Shown piece after piece: positions 49,343 through 57,585 of a stretch of 64,000 nt of DNA; position 1 is the stretch's first letter, and the number at the start of each line of letters is the position of its first letter. The notes below the pieces were generated by a model. It saw only the letters and a list, made by a program, of their open reading frames with translations. It had not been told where the DNA came from and made no database searches. Where the stretch lies: the NCBI RefSeq assembly GCF_014204935.1, contig NZ_JACHMJ010000001.1, positions 1,426,001 through 1,490,000 of the forward strand. Reading direction: 5' to 3'. A program made the translations under genes and the position numbers. Source of the stretch: Conyzicola lurida (lineage in GTDB: Bacteria; Actinomycetota; Actinomycetes; Actinomycetales; Microbacteriaceae).

Positions 49343-50032
49343 GTGACTCTCACCCTCGCCTTCGTCGCAGGCGTCACCCTCACCAAATGGACCCGGCTCT
49401 GGGACGAACGCCGTGCCGAGGTGCCGCTCGCTTTCGTCGCCACCACCGAGCAGTCGCAGGCCGCGGTGCTGCTCGACGGCACCGCCGACGTCGGCTTCGT
49501 GCGCCTCCCGCTGAGCGTGGGAGAGGAACGCGAACTGAGCGTCATCCGCCTGTACAGCGAGGTCGTCGTGGCGATGCTGCCCGAAGACCACCCGCTCGCC
49601 GACGAGGACTCGGTCGTGCTCGCCGACCTCGAGGGCATGACCCTGCACGACAACCAGGGCTCGCTGAAAGACGCCGTCGACCTCGTCGCCGCCGGAGTCG
49701 GCGCGCTCGTCGTGCCGCACGCCCTCGCGCGCCAGTTCAACCGCAAAGACATCGTGTTGCGCGACGTCATCGACGCCGAGGAAACCTGGATCGCGGTCGC
49801 CTGGCTCGCAGAGAGGGAGACCGCCGACATCGAGGAGTTCGTCGGCATCGTGCGCGGTCGATCGGCCAATAGCTCGCGCGGGCAGACGATCCCGCGCAAA
49901 GAGAAGATCGACCCCGACCTGCAGATCGCCACGGAGAAGCCGCCGCGGGTGAAGCCCGAGAAGCCGCGCGGCAAGTATGTGCACCGCTCGACCGCGCGTC
50001 CCCAGGGCAAACGTCGCCGTCAGGGCCGCTGA
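49343..50032 (+). CDS. LysR-type substrate-binding domain protein without DNA-binding domain
   Basis: 229 residues from GTG 49343. It begins at the first strand of a LysR substrate-binding domain (TLTLAFVAGVTLTKW) and continues through DVGFVRLP, VAMLPEDHPLAD and GVGALVVPHALA; the helix-turn-helix of true LysR regulators is absent. The last ~50 residues are strongly basic (KPPRVKPEKPRGKYVHRS), perhaps a nucleic-acid contact. It pairs with DUF5997 divergently. An alternative start is ATG 49292, 4 nt after TAGCCT; GGACAG 6 nt upstream favours the GTG. Confidence 0.75.
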   Translation: MTLTLAFVAGVTLTKWTRLWDERRAEVPLAFVATTEQSQAAVLLDGTADVGFVRLPLSVGEERELSVIRLYSEVVVAMLPEDHPLADEDSVVLADLEGMTLHDNQGSLKDAVDLVAAGVGALVVPHALARQFNRKDIVLRDVIDAEETWIAVAWLAERETADIEEFVGIVRGRSANSSRGQTIPRKEKIDPDLQIATEKPPRVKPEKPRGKYVHRSTARPQGKRRRQGR

Positions 50033-50488
50033 GTGCCCGAGCTCCAGCGGGTGTCAGGGGCGGATGTCGGTGATCTGCTGACGTTCCTCACCGTCGCCGA
50101 TCTGAGCGTCGCCGGGCTCGACAGCCCCCACGTGCACCTGTGGGTGAGCCGCGACGGGTCGGGCCGGATCGTCGGGAGTACCGGATACGAGCTGTCCGAG
50201 AGCGGGGCTGACGTGCTGATCCGCAGCGTCGCGGTCGACCCCGGGATGCGCGGGGGCGGCCTCGGCAGCGAACTCGCGGCGTTCGCGATCGCGGCGGCCG
50301 CGGCATCCGGAGCCCGCAGGGCCTGGCTTTTCAGCCGACGCTCGGGCGGATTCTGGCAGAAGCACGGATTCGAGTCCGCCGACCGCTTCGAACTCGCGGG
50401 CGTGCTCGCCGGGACGCACCAAGTGGAGCTGTTCCGGGAAACGGGACGGTTGGAGACCGAGGTCGCCTGGTCGCGGGACCTCGGCTAG
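50033..50488 (+). CDS. GNAT-family N-acetyltransferase (ArsN-like)
   Basis: 151 residues; motif A VDPGMRGGGLGSELAAFAI (about 66-84) and the late FWQKHGFE motif identify a small GNAT. The ArsN-like subgroup includes phosphinothricin-type acetyltransferases, but the substrate is unknown. GTG follows the upstream TGA directly, so the gene is in an operon with the LysR-domain protein. Its stop shares CTAG with the convergent GAP-family gene. Confidence 0.8.
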   Translation: MPELQRVSGADVGDLLTFLTVADLSVAGLDSPHVHLWVSRDGSGRIVGSTGYELSESGADVLIRSVAVDPGMRGGGLGSELAAFAIAAAAASGARRAWLFSRRSGGFWQKHGFESADRFELAGVLAGTHQVELFRETGRLETEVAWSRDLG

Positions 50489-51156
50489 AGCGTCGCGATG
50501 CCCATGCCGATGATGACCACCCCGAGGAAGAGCAGCGCGGTCGAGGTGATGGTGCCGACGTTGCGCAGGAGCAGGTCGCGCACCTCCTCGAGTTTCGTGG
50601 TGATGCGCGGCTGGCCGGTGAAGTAGGCCACGATCGGTGCGGCGATGGCGGCCGCGGCGAAAGCCGTGAAGACGGCCACGGCGATCGACGACGGCACGAC
50701 GGGCAGGCCCGATCCGCCGATCACGATGCCGGCAGCCAGGGTGATGAGGAGGTTCTTGGGGCGGAACGCGGAGTAGACGAACCCGATGGCGAGGCCCCGC
50801 GGCGGGGTCAGCGAGTCGATCGCCCGGAGCCAGCGGGGAATGGGGACCGCCTCGCCCGCGGTCGGCCGGTGCCGCCACTGCCGCACGGCGAGCACGAGCA
50901 TCAGCGTGCCGACGAGGATTTCGAGCACGCCGGTCAGCACCCGCGGGGTGCTGAAGCCCCCGCGGGGCATGAGGGTGGAGAGCAGAGCGAAGGCGGTGAG
51001 GGTGATCGCGATGCCGCAGGTCCAGCCGATGAGGAACGCGAGGCTCGTCGCCTTCGCCCGGGGCGAGAGCAGCATGACGATCGTGGCCATGATCGGCATG
51101 GGGCTGATGGCGATGCCGAGTGACAGCGGGAGTATCTCGCCGATCACGGGACCCAT
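50485..51156 (-). CDS. GAP-family (Sap, sulfolipid-1-addressing-like) membrane protein
   Basis: 223 residues with six hydrophobic helices. The segments LPLSLGIAISPMPIMATIVML near the N-terminus and the RPKNLLITLAAGIVI helix in the middle match the actinobacterial GAP/Sap family, which in mycobacteria supports export of surface lipids. Substrate unknown here. GGAGGAA lies 7 nt before the ATG. Confidence 0.8.
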   Translation of the reverse strand: MGPVIGEILPLSLGIAISPMPIMATIVMLLSPRAKATSLAFLIGWTCGIAITLTAFALLSTLMPRGGFSTPRVLTGVLEILVGTLMLVLAVRQWRHRPTAGEAVPIPRWLRAIDSLTPPRGLAIGFVYSAFRPKNLLITLAAGIVIGGSGLPVVPSSIAVAVFTAFAAAAIAAPIVAYFTGQPRITTKLEEVRDLLLRNVGTITSTALLFLGVVIIGMGIATL

Positions 51157-51314
51157 CGCCCATTCCTCCCGCCCGTCGGCACCTCTGGACTACCCGCGAT
51201 TCTTGGATCCCTGCCGCGAGGAAGCGTCACCCCGTACGGATGAGGCCACCCGACGGGTGCCGCTCCATCGTGGTGACGCGGGCCGACGGGCGGCCCGGCG
51301 AGAGGACGAGCACC

Positions 51315-51725
51315 GTGGATACCTGGGACAGTTTCTGGCAGATCATCTGGCTCTTCTTCTGGGGCTTCGTGTTCATCGCCTACCTGATGACGCTCTTTTC
51401 GATCATCGCGGACATCTTCCGCGACCACACCCTGAACGGCTGGTTCAAGGCGCTGTGGATCCTCTTCCTCGTCTTCTTCCCCTTCATCACGGCGCTCGTC
51501 TACGTCATCGCGCGGGGCCGGGGAATGGCGGAGCGCAGCCAGCGCGACGCGCGGCAGGCGCAGAAGGCAACGGACGACTACATCCGCGGGGTCGCCGGCG
51601 GTGGCGGCGGGGCGAGTGCCGCCGACGAGATCGCCAAGGCGAAAACCCTGCTCGACTCGGGCACCATCACGGCCGAGGAGTTCGCCCACCTCAAGTCGCG
51701 GGCACTGGGCACGTCGCGGGTGTGA
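51315..51725 (+). CDS. PLDc_N/SHOCT-type membrane protein
   Basis: 136 residues. Two transmembrane helices (about 8-30 and 43-64) of the PLDc_N type are followed by a Gly-rich linker and a C-terminal SHOCT-like helix pair (SAADEIAKAKTLLDSGTITAEEF then AHLKSRAL). Such small proteins are membrane-associated and of unknown function; SHOCT motifs mediate oligomerisation. The start is GTG 51315 with GAGGACGAG upstream; the frame from 51120 is longer but overlaps intergenic sequence. Confidence 0.78.
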   Translation: MDTWDSFWQIIWLFFWGFVFIAYLMTLFSIIADIFRDHTLNGWFKALWILFLVFFPFITALVYVIARGRGMAERSQRDARQAQKATDDYIRGVAGGGGGASAADEIAKAKTLLDSGTITAEEFAHLKSRALGTSRV

Positions 51726-51774
51726 CCGGCCCGCGTCATCCACCCCGCCCTGTCTGCGGGCATAGTCTGGAGCA

Positions 51775-52896
51775 GTGACGAGCGACGGGAACGAGAAGCA
51801 GGCGTCCCGCCTCCGTCGGCTGGCCGATCTCGGTCTTGCGCCCGCCCGGTTCGCCCGCGTCCTACAGGTGACCAAGCGCACTCCCCTGCTGCAGGTCGTC
51901 AAGACCGCCATCGCCGCGAGCCTCGCCTGGCTGGTCTGCCTGCTCGTGCTGCCGAACGACCTGCCGATCTTCGGCACCATCGCGGCGATCCTCGTGGTGC
52001 AGCCGAGCATCAACCAGTCGTTCTCGCGGGCGCTCGAACGCACCGTGGGCGTCATCGCCGGTGTCGTGATCGCGTTCGTCGCCGGGTCGTTGTTCGGTGT
52101 GACGAGCTGGCTGATTCTCGGCACGATCCTCGTGGCGCTGCTCGTCGGCTGGGTGTTCCGGCTGAGCCAGTCGACGACGGCGCAGATCCCGATCAGCACG
52201 CTGCTCGTTCTGACGATCGGCGCCCAGACCCCCGGCTACGCCGTCGAGCGTGTGGTCGAGACGGCGCTCGGCGCGCTCATCGCGGTGGGCGTGAACGTGA
52301 TCGTGGTGCCGCCCGTGGGACTCTCGCCCGTTCGCGACGCCATCGCGCGGCTCGGCTCGGAGGCGGCGAACAGCCTCGACGCCCTGGCCCAGCTGATCGA
52401 GAAGCCGTCGACACCGGCGGAACGGATGACGGCGCTGGTGAACGCACGACTGCTGCGGCCGATGGAGCTGAAGGCGGTCGCCGCCCTCTCCAGCGCCGAG
52501 GACAGCCTGCGGTTCAACCCGCGCCGCTCGGTGCACCGCGCCGAGTTCGCCCGCGACAACGAGCTGCTCGACATGCTGCACGTTCTCGTGCTGCGGGTGC
52601 CCGGCATGATCCGGGCGCTCGACGACCGGTACGACGAGAGCATCCACACCGAACCGACCGCAGCCGGGCTCTCGAGCGAGGTCGCGCGAGCCGCCCACGA
52701 CCTGCGGCTGGTCATCGGAACCGTCGACGCGGACTCGCCGACGGCCTCGGCCGGGGAGGAGCAGCCCGCGCTCACCGAGCCGTTCACGGTGCTCGCGCCG
52801 AGCGCCGAGCACTGGATCCTGATCGGGTCGCTGCTCGAAGACCTGCGCCGCGTACGCGAGGAGATCGTGGAGAGCGGGCGTCGGCACCGGGCGTGA
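51775..52896 (+). CDS. FUSC-family (aromatic acid exporter-like) membrane protein
   Basis: 373 residues. Six hydrophobic helices occupy about residues 40-180 (VVKTAIAASLAWLVCLLVL, GTIAAILVVQPSINQS and IPISTLLVLTIGAQT). The QPSIN and SFSRALERTVGVIAG segments are typical of FUSC/ArAE exporters; the C-terminal half is a soluble helical domain. Relatives export aromatic acids or act in cell-envelope stress. GTG is 6 nt after TAGTCT, so it is probably leaderless. Confidence 0.8.
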   Translation: MTSDGNEKQASRLRRLADLGLAPARFARVLQVTKRTPLLQVVKTAIAASLAWLVCLLVLPNDLPIFGTIAAILVVQPSINQSFSRALERTVGVIAGVVIAFVAGSLFGVTSWLILGTILVALLVGWVFRLSQSTTAQIPISTLLVLTIGAQTPGYAVERVVETALGALIAVGVNVIVVPPVGLSPVRDAIARLGSEAANSLDALAQLIEKPSTPAERMTALVNARLLRPMELKAVAALSSAEDSLRFNPRRSVHRAEFARDNELLDMLHVLVLRVPGMIRALDDRYDESIHTEPTAAGLSSEVARAAHDLRLVIGTVDADSPTASAGEEQPALTEPFTVLAPSAEHWILIGSLLEDLRRVREEIVESGRRHRA

Positions 52897-52907
52897 AACA
52901 ATGGGCT

Positions 52908-53801
52908 GTGACTTCGACCGCCATCGCCCCCATCGGCCTGCTCTTCGACGTTGACGGCCCCATCGCGAGCCCCGTCAGCCGCAGCATCGCCATCCCCAGC
53001 ATCATCGACGACCTCGTGCTGCTCGCCGCGTCGGGGGTGCCGATCGCCTTCATCACCGGGCGGTCCGACGCGTTCATCCGTGACGAGGTCATCACGCCGC
53101 TGCTCGCCGCCGGCCTCGCCGACGCGCTCGCGGTCGAGGGCAACCGCATGTTCGGCGTCTTCGAGAAGGGCGCGGCCTGGACACCGGTGACAGCGGACGG
53201 CCTCGGCGACGTCGTGGTCGACGAATCGGTCGCCCTGCCGGACGTCGTGGTTGACGAGGTGCGCCGGCTCGTCGCGGCATCCTTCTCTGACACCATGTTC
53301 TTCGACGAGACGAAGCGCGCGATGATCTCGGTCGAACAGCGCACCGATGTGTCGCACGACGACTTCCTCGCCGCCCAGCCCGAGTTCAACGAGGCATCGT
53401 TCGCGGCCGTCGCCGCGCACGGACTCGGCGTGCGGTACGGAGACCGTGAAGTGAAGGATGCCGCTGGCCAGGTGCCGTTCCGCCTGGACCCGACGATCAT
53501 CTCGACCGACATCGAATCGGTGCTGCTCGACAAGGACCGTGGCGCCGAGCGCGCCCTCGAGTACTTCGCCGCGAGCGGCCCGCTCCCCCGCCTCTGGCGC
53601 TCGGTGGGCGACTCGCGCAGCGACTACCTCATGGCCGACCACCTCCACTCCGCCGGGTACGACGTGGCCCACGTGGATGTGCGGCCCGCCGACGGCATTC
53701 TCGACCGGCCCTACGACATCATCACCGAGGGCGACCTCATCCACGACGAGGCCGGCGCCGCGTTCTTGGGCTACTGGGTCACGAAGCTGGGGCTGCGCTA
53801 G
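52908..53801 (+). CDS. HAD-superfamily hydrolase
   Basis: 297 residues. HAD motif I is DVDG (Asp14-Val-Asp16) at the start; motif II is in AFITGRSD, motif III in KDRGAERAL and motif IV in VGDSRSDYLMAD. The cap is of the trehalose-phosphatase/Cof-like type, and an inserted region carries PLPRLWRS. It probably dephosphorylates a phospho-sugar or nucleotide; the substrate is not known. GTG 52908 is used, with AACAAT upstream; GTG 52893, overlapping the previous stop in GTGA, is the alternative. Confidence 0.82.
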   Translation: MTSTAIAPIGLLFDVDGPIASPVSRSIAIPSIIDDLVLLAASGVPIAFITGRSDAFIRDEVITPLLAAGLADALAVEGNRMFGVFEKGAAWTPVTADGLGDVVVDESVALPDVVVDEVRRLVAASFSDTMFFDETKRAMISVEQRTDVSHDDFLAAQPEFNEASFAAVAAHGLGVRYGDREVKDAAGQVPFRLDPTIISTDIESVLLDKDRGAERALEYFAASGPLPRLWRSVGDSRSDYLMADHLHSAGYDVAHVDVRPADGILDRPYDIITEGDLIHDEAGAAFLGYWVTKLGLR

Positions 53802-53802
53802 C

Positions 53803-53848
53803 GGGTCTCGGTGGTCGAGTAGGCCGCTCGCGGCCGTATCGAAACCCG
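53803..53848. repeat. REP-like palindromic intergenic repeat (type B)
   Basis: GGGTCTCG at the left pairs with CGAAACCC at the right (one mismatch), and the inner TGGTCGAGTAGGCCGC with GCGGCCGTATCGA forms the rest of a GC-rich cruciform. This element, like the other at 48740, lies in a convergent gap (HAD hydrolase/GNAT). Similar TGGTCGAGTAGG...CGTATCGAAACC elements are a recurrent intergenic family in Microbacteriaceae to my recollection. Confidence 0.58.
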
Positions 53849-53865
53849 GGCCGTGGCAACCTCGG

Positions 53866-54336
53866 TCAGAGGTCGCGCGTCATTCTGAAGTTGGTCAGGG
53901 CGCTGCCGCGCAGCTCGACGAGCTGCTCGGCCACGACGGTGAACCCGTGGCGCTCGAATAGCGGCCGGGCCGTGATGCTGGCGCTGACGGTGAGCTGCGT
54001 GGCGCCGTTCGTCCGGGCGACCTCGGTCACTTTTTCCAACAGCGCGCTGGCCACACCGGTGCGCGCGGCTGCCGGATCCACGAACATCATGTCGATGTAC
54101 CCGCTGTCGTCGACGTCGGAGAACCCGACCAGTCGGCCGTCGCGCTCGGCGACCCAGGTCGCGGTGTTCTCCCGGCGCAGCGCCCACGCGGCCGCGTCGA
54201 ATTCGTCCGGCGCCCACGACGCCAGCTGCCCGTCGTCGTAGTCGGCCGCGGCGGTACCGTGCACGGCACGGTGAAAGCAGCGCCGAGTCGCTTCCGCGTC
54301 TCCGGGCAGGTACGGACGCAGGAGGAGAACGGTCAT
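53866..54336 (-). CDS. GNAT-family N-acetyltransferase
   Basis: 156 residues. The acetyl-CoA region reads MMFVDPAAARTGVASALLEKV (about 83-103); the normal Q/R-x-x-G-x-G/A is somewhat degenerate (AAARTGVA). The HGFTVVAEQLVELRG tail matches GNATs of the PhnO/YafP type. Substrate unknown. Two ATGs are in tandem at 54339 and 54336; the second is 6 nt after TAGCCT, the typical leaderless spacing. Confidence 0.78.
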   Translation of the reverse strand: MTVLLLRPYLPGDAEATRRCFHRAVHGTAAADYDDGQLASWAPDEFDAAAWALRRENTATWVAERDGRLVGFSDVDDSGYIDMMFVDPAAARTGVASALLEKVTEVARTNGATQLTVSASITARPLFERHGFTVVAEQLVELRGSALTNFRMTRDL

Positions 54337-54382
54337 CATCCGAGGCTACCGGCGGATGCCGCGTCGGGATCAGAATTGACGC

Positions 54383-55087
54383 ATGGCGCAGCATGCCGCA
54401 CCCCCGCTGCCAGAGGAGCCACCGGGCCAGCCGGAGGTGCCGCTCGCCGTGCGCGCGCAACTGCTCGCCACCGAGCACTGGGGTCTGCTCGCCTCGAGGA
54501 GCACCGCGCAGAGCGAGGTGCTGACGCGCATCAGCGTGTTCCTCACTCTGGTCTCCGCGTCGCTGCTGAGCCTCGCGCTCGTGGGGCAGGCGACCGACTT
54601 CTCCGAACAGTTCTCCGTCTTCGCCATCCTCGTCCTCGCTGTCGCCGTGCTGGTCGGCGTCCTCACCCAGATCAGGGTCTTCAGCGTGGGAATGGAGGAC
54701 CTCATGTACGTGCTGGCGATGAACCGGTTACGGGGCGCCTACGTGGAAATCGACCCGGCCATCGCCCGCTACTTCCTGGCCTCGCCCCACGACGACCGGG
54801 CCGGATCCGTGCGCACCTACTACTTCTTCGGCGGACGCAGCGATTTCAGCCAGGTCGCGGGCAGCAGCATGGTGTTCATCACCGCGGTGGAGTCGGTGTT
54901 GCTGGGGCTGCTGGTCTCGACCGTCGCGGGGGTGGCGTCCGCCCCGTCGTCGCTCTCCGTGGTGCTGGGTGTCGTGGGTGGCATCGGGTGCTTCGCCGTC
55001 TCGATGTGGCTGGGGCAGCGCACCTACACGTCGGCGTGGAAAAAGTACCGGTCGGAGTTCCCGACGCCGCCCGTCGACGAGCGGTAG
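54383..55087 (+). CDS. Hypothetical membrane protein
   Basis: 234 residues. Four hydrophobic helices are visible in two pairs (about 48-95 and 163-208), separated by a cytoplasmic ~65-residue loop containing MNRLRGAYVEIDPAIARYF. The N-terminus is Pro-rich. It recalls paired-helix sensor-like membrane modules but I cannot name a family. No clear Shine-Dalgarno or TANNNT precedes the ATG. It lies alone before the mutasome operon, 157 nt from the imuA start. Confidence 0.6.
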   Translation: MAQHAAPPLPEEPPGQPEVPLAVRAQLLATEHWGLLASRSTAQSEVLTRISVFLTLVSASLLSLALVGQATDFSEQFSVFAILVLAVAVLVGVLTQIRVFSVGMEDLMYVLAMNRLRGAYVEIDPAIARYFLASPHDDRAGSVRTYYFFGGRSDFSQVAGSSMVFITAVESVLLGLLVSTVAGVASAPSSLSVVLGVVGGIGCFAVSMWLGQRTYTSAWKKYRSEFPTPPVDER

Positions 55088-55208
55088 TCGGACTGTCGGA
55101 AACGGCCCCTGCGGCGGCTCTGTCGGGCGAGTTCTGAAGCCCGAGTGGATGTCGCGAAACCGACACGCGCGGGCCGTCCACGACACGCCGGGTGAATGTC
55201 GGTGGCAA

Positions 55209-55237
55209 TTGACATATTCGAACGTATGTTCGAACAT
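55209..55237 (+). promoter_or_regulatory. SOS-regulated promoter of imuA-imuB-dnaE2 with LexA box
   Basis: A perfect actinobacterial LexA/SOS box TCGAACGTATGTTCGA lies at 55218-55233, with inverted TCGAAC and GTTCGA halves 4 nt apart. It is flanked by a consensus -35 TTGACA (55209-55214) and a -10 GAACAT (55232-55237) with a 17-bp spacer, so bound LexA would sit directly across the promoter. The imuA ATG begins 6 nt after the -10, giving an essentially leaderless mRNA. Box and promoter are seen directly; regulation by LexA follows from the known consensus. Confidence 0.88.
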
Positions 55238-55243
55238 GAAGAG

Positions 55244-56062
55244 ATGCCAGCGGCAGCGTCTTTCCTCTCCTCAGCCGTCCCGGCGCGCCATCCGGCCGTC
55301 GGTGAGAACCCCGCGCGCCTGAGAGATGTGGCCGCTGCCGCTAGCACCGCCTCCCCCGCCGACAAGGCGAGCAAGGTGCTCGAACTGCAGTCGCGCATCC
55401 GCTCGATGCAGGCGACCAAGCTCGACACCCGCAGCCTGCCCACGCACCCCGCGATCGCCCGGCTGCTCCCCGGCGGCGGGCTGCAGCAGGGGTCGGTCTA
55501 CTCGGTGGTCGGCTCGGGCACGCTGCTGATGGCGCTGCTCGCCGGACCGAGCGCGGCCGGTTCCTGGTGCGGCATCGTCGGGGTGCCTGAGTTCGGCATC
55601 GAGGCGGCGGCGCGCTTCGGCATCGACCTCGAGCGCCTCGTGCTCGTGCCGAACCCGGGCGACCAGTGGCTCGGCGTCACGGCCGCGATCGCCGACGTGA
55701 TGGGCATCGTGGTGGCGCGCCCGCCCAAGCGCGCGAGCGACACGAGCATCGCCCGGTTGTCCGCGCGCCTCCGCCAGCGCGGCTCGACGCTCATCGTGCT
55801 CGGCAACTGGCCGCAGAGCGACGCCATCCTCACCCTCTCGCAGAGCGACTGGAGCGGCATCGGCGACGGTCACGGCTACCTCGAGGCTCGCCAGGCCACC
55901 GTCACGGTTACCAGCAGCACGGGCGGCCGGCCGAAGAGCGCCCGGTTGTGGCTGCCCGACAACTCCGAGCAGTTCCGCGAGGTCGTACCGCTGTACGCCG
56001 CGGCGCGTGTGCCCGTGCATGCGGGGCCCGTGCCGTCAGAACGACAGGCGGCGACCGGATGA
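55244..56062 (+). CDS. imuA: ImuA' (RecA-fold mutasome accessory protein)
   Basis: 272 residues. It has the compact RecA/SulA-like fold of the ImuA' proteins: GGGLQQGSVYSVVGSGTLLMAL stands where a Walker A would be but lacks the lysine, so nucleotide binding is doubtful. ImuA' links ImuB, the beta clamp and DnaE2 in damage-induced mutagenesis. The start at 55244 was preferred to the open frame from 55196 because promoter and LexA box would otherwise be inside the coding region. Its last 4 nt overlap the imuB ATG (ATGA). Confidence 0.86.
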   Translation: MPAAASFLSSAVPARHPAVGENPARLRDVAAAASTASPADKASKVLELQSRIRSMQATKLDTRSLPTHPAIARLLPGGGLQQGSVYSVVGSGTLLMALLAGPSAAGSWCGIVGVPEFGIEAAARFGIDLERLVLVPNPGDQWLGVTAAIADVMGIVVARPPKRASDTSIARLSARLRQRGSTLIVLGNWPQSDAILTLSQSDWSGIGDGHGYLEARQATVTVTSSTGGRPKSARLWLPDNSEQFREVVPLYAAARVPVHAGPVPSERQAATG

Positions 56063-57585
56063 GCGAGTCCACCCGCACCATGGTTCTCTGGAGCCCCGAC
56101 TGGCCGGTCACCGCGGCGACCCGCGACCTCGGCCTTGCCTCCGGCACCGCGGTCGCGCTCATCGACAAGGGCGTGGTCTTCGCCTGCTCCGAGGCCGCCC
56201 GCCGGGAGGGCGTCAAGCGCGGCATCCGCGTGCGCGAGGCCCAGGCCCGCTGCGGCGACCTCCTTGTACTGCCCCACCGTCCCGAGGTCGACAACCGTGA
56301 GTTCGAACCCGTGATTGCAGAAGTCGAGCGGATGGCGCCCGGCGTGCAGCTCCTCCGTCCCGGCTCGCTCGCCATCCGGTCGCGGGGGCCCGCGCGGTAC
56401 TACGGCGGAGAGAAGCCGGCGGCGCTCGCGCTCATCGGCGTGCTCGCCGAGCTCGGCATCGGCGGCGCACGCGTGGGGGTCGCCGACGGCCCGTTCACCG
56501 CGGAGCAGGCGGCGCGCAGCGCCGAGACGGTGCGCATCGTCGCCCCGGGCACCTCGGCCGCGTTCCTCGCCCCGCTGCCCCTCGCCGTGTTCGACCAGCC
56601 CGAGCTCGCCGTGCTCCTGCAGCGGCTCGGCATCCGCACGCTGGGTGCCTTCGCGACCCTCGAGGGCACCGACGTGCGCGACCGGTTCGGTAGTGAGGGC
56701 GCCCGCGCCCACGCGCTGGCCCGCGGCCTCGACGCCCGGCTCGTGTCGCCGCGGGTCCCCCCGAAGCAGCTCGAGCAGAGCGTCGACTTCGAGCCGCCCC
56801 TCGACCGCATCGACCAGGTCACGTTCGGGGTGCTCGGCATCGCCGATGCCTTCATCACGGGGCTGATCGCGGCGAAGCTGGTCTGTACCGGCATCCGTAT
56901 CGACATCGAGTCGGACGCGGGCGAACTGTCGGGCCGCAGCTGGCTGCACCCCCGGTCGTTCACCGCGAGCGAGGTCGTCGACCGCGTGCGCTGGCAGCTG
57001 CAGGGCGGCGCGGCCGAGAGCGGCCTCAGCTCGGGCATCATGCGCGTCACGATCACGCCCGAGAGCGTCGACTCGGTCGGCAACCACGAGGAGGGGCTGT
57101 GGGGCACCGGCCCCGACGAGCGCATCCACCACGGGCTCTCCCGCGTGCAGGGCATGCTCGGCCACGAGGGTGTGCTCACGGCCGTCGTCGGGGGCGGACG
57201 CACCCTCGCCGACCGCGCCACCCTCGTGGCCTGGGGCGACCGCGCCCCGGTGCCCGCCGCGCGCCCGTGGCCCGGCCAGCTGCCGCAACCGGCCCCGGCG
57301 ACCGTGTTCCCCACCGCGCACCCCGTGCACGTGTTCGCGGCGGGCGGCGACGCCGTGACCGTCGACGAGCGCGGCGCGCTCTCCGCCGCCCCGCTCGAGT
57401 TCGGGGCGAGCGGCCGCCTGCGCCGGGTCGCCGCGTGGGCGGGCCCGTGGATCGTCGACGAACGCTGGTGGGACGCGCAGACCCGCCAGCGCGCGAGCCG
57501 CTTCCAGCTCGTCGACGACGACGGCATCGCCTGGCTGCTGGCGTTCACCGATCCGCACTGGATCGCCGAAGCCAGGTATGACTGA
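56059..57585 (+). CDS. imuB: ImuB, Y-family polymerase-like clamp adaptor
   Basis: 508 residues. It has Y-family polymerase structure (palm, fingers, thumb-like segment LAVLLQRLGIRTLGAFATL), but the catalytic acidic motifs are lost: the first block reads VLWSPDWPVTAA, and where the SIDE/DEA motif is expected there is LLRPGSLAIRSRG. Such inactive polymerases act in mycobacteria as adaptors that carry DnaE2 to the beta clamp. The C-terminal ~120 residues form an extra domain. It is second in an overlapping operon (ATGA with imuA, 8-nt overlap with dnaE2). Confidence 0.9.
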   Translation: MSESTRTMVLWSPDWPVTAATRDLGLASGTAVALIDKGVVFACSEAARREGVKRGIRVREAQARCGDLLVLPHRPEVDNREFEPVIAEVERMAPGVQLLRPGSLAIRSRGPARYYGGEKPAALALIGVLAELGIGGARVGVADGPFTAEQAARSAETVRIVAPGTSAAFLAPLPLAVFDQPELAVLLQRLGIRTLGAFATLEGTDVRDRFGSEGARAHALARGLDARLVSPRVPPKQLEQSVDFEPPLDRIDQVTFGVLGIADAFITGLIAAKLVCTGIRIDIESDAGELSGRSWLHPRSFTASEVVDRVRWQLQGGAAESGLSSGIMRVTITPESVDSVGNHEEGLWGTGPDERIHHGLSRVQGMLGHEGVLTAVVGGGRTLADRATLVAWGDRAPVPAARPWPGQLPQPAPATVFPTAHPVHVFAAGGDAVTVDERGALSAAPLEFGASGRLRRVAAWAGPWIVDERWWDAQTRQRASRFQLVDDDGIAWLLAFTDPHWIAEARYD

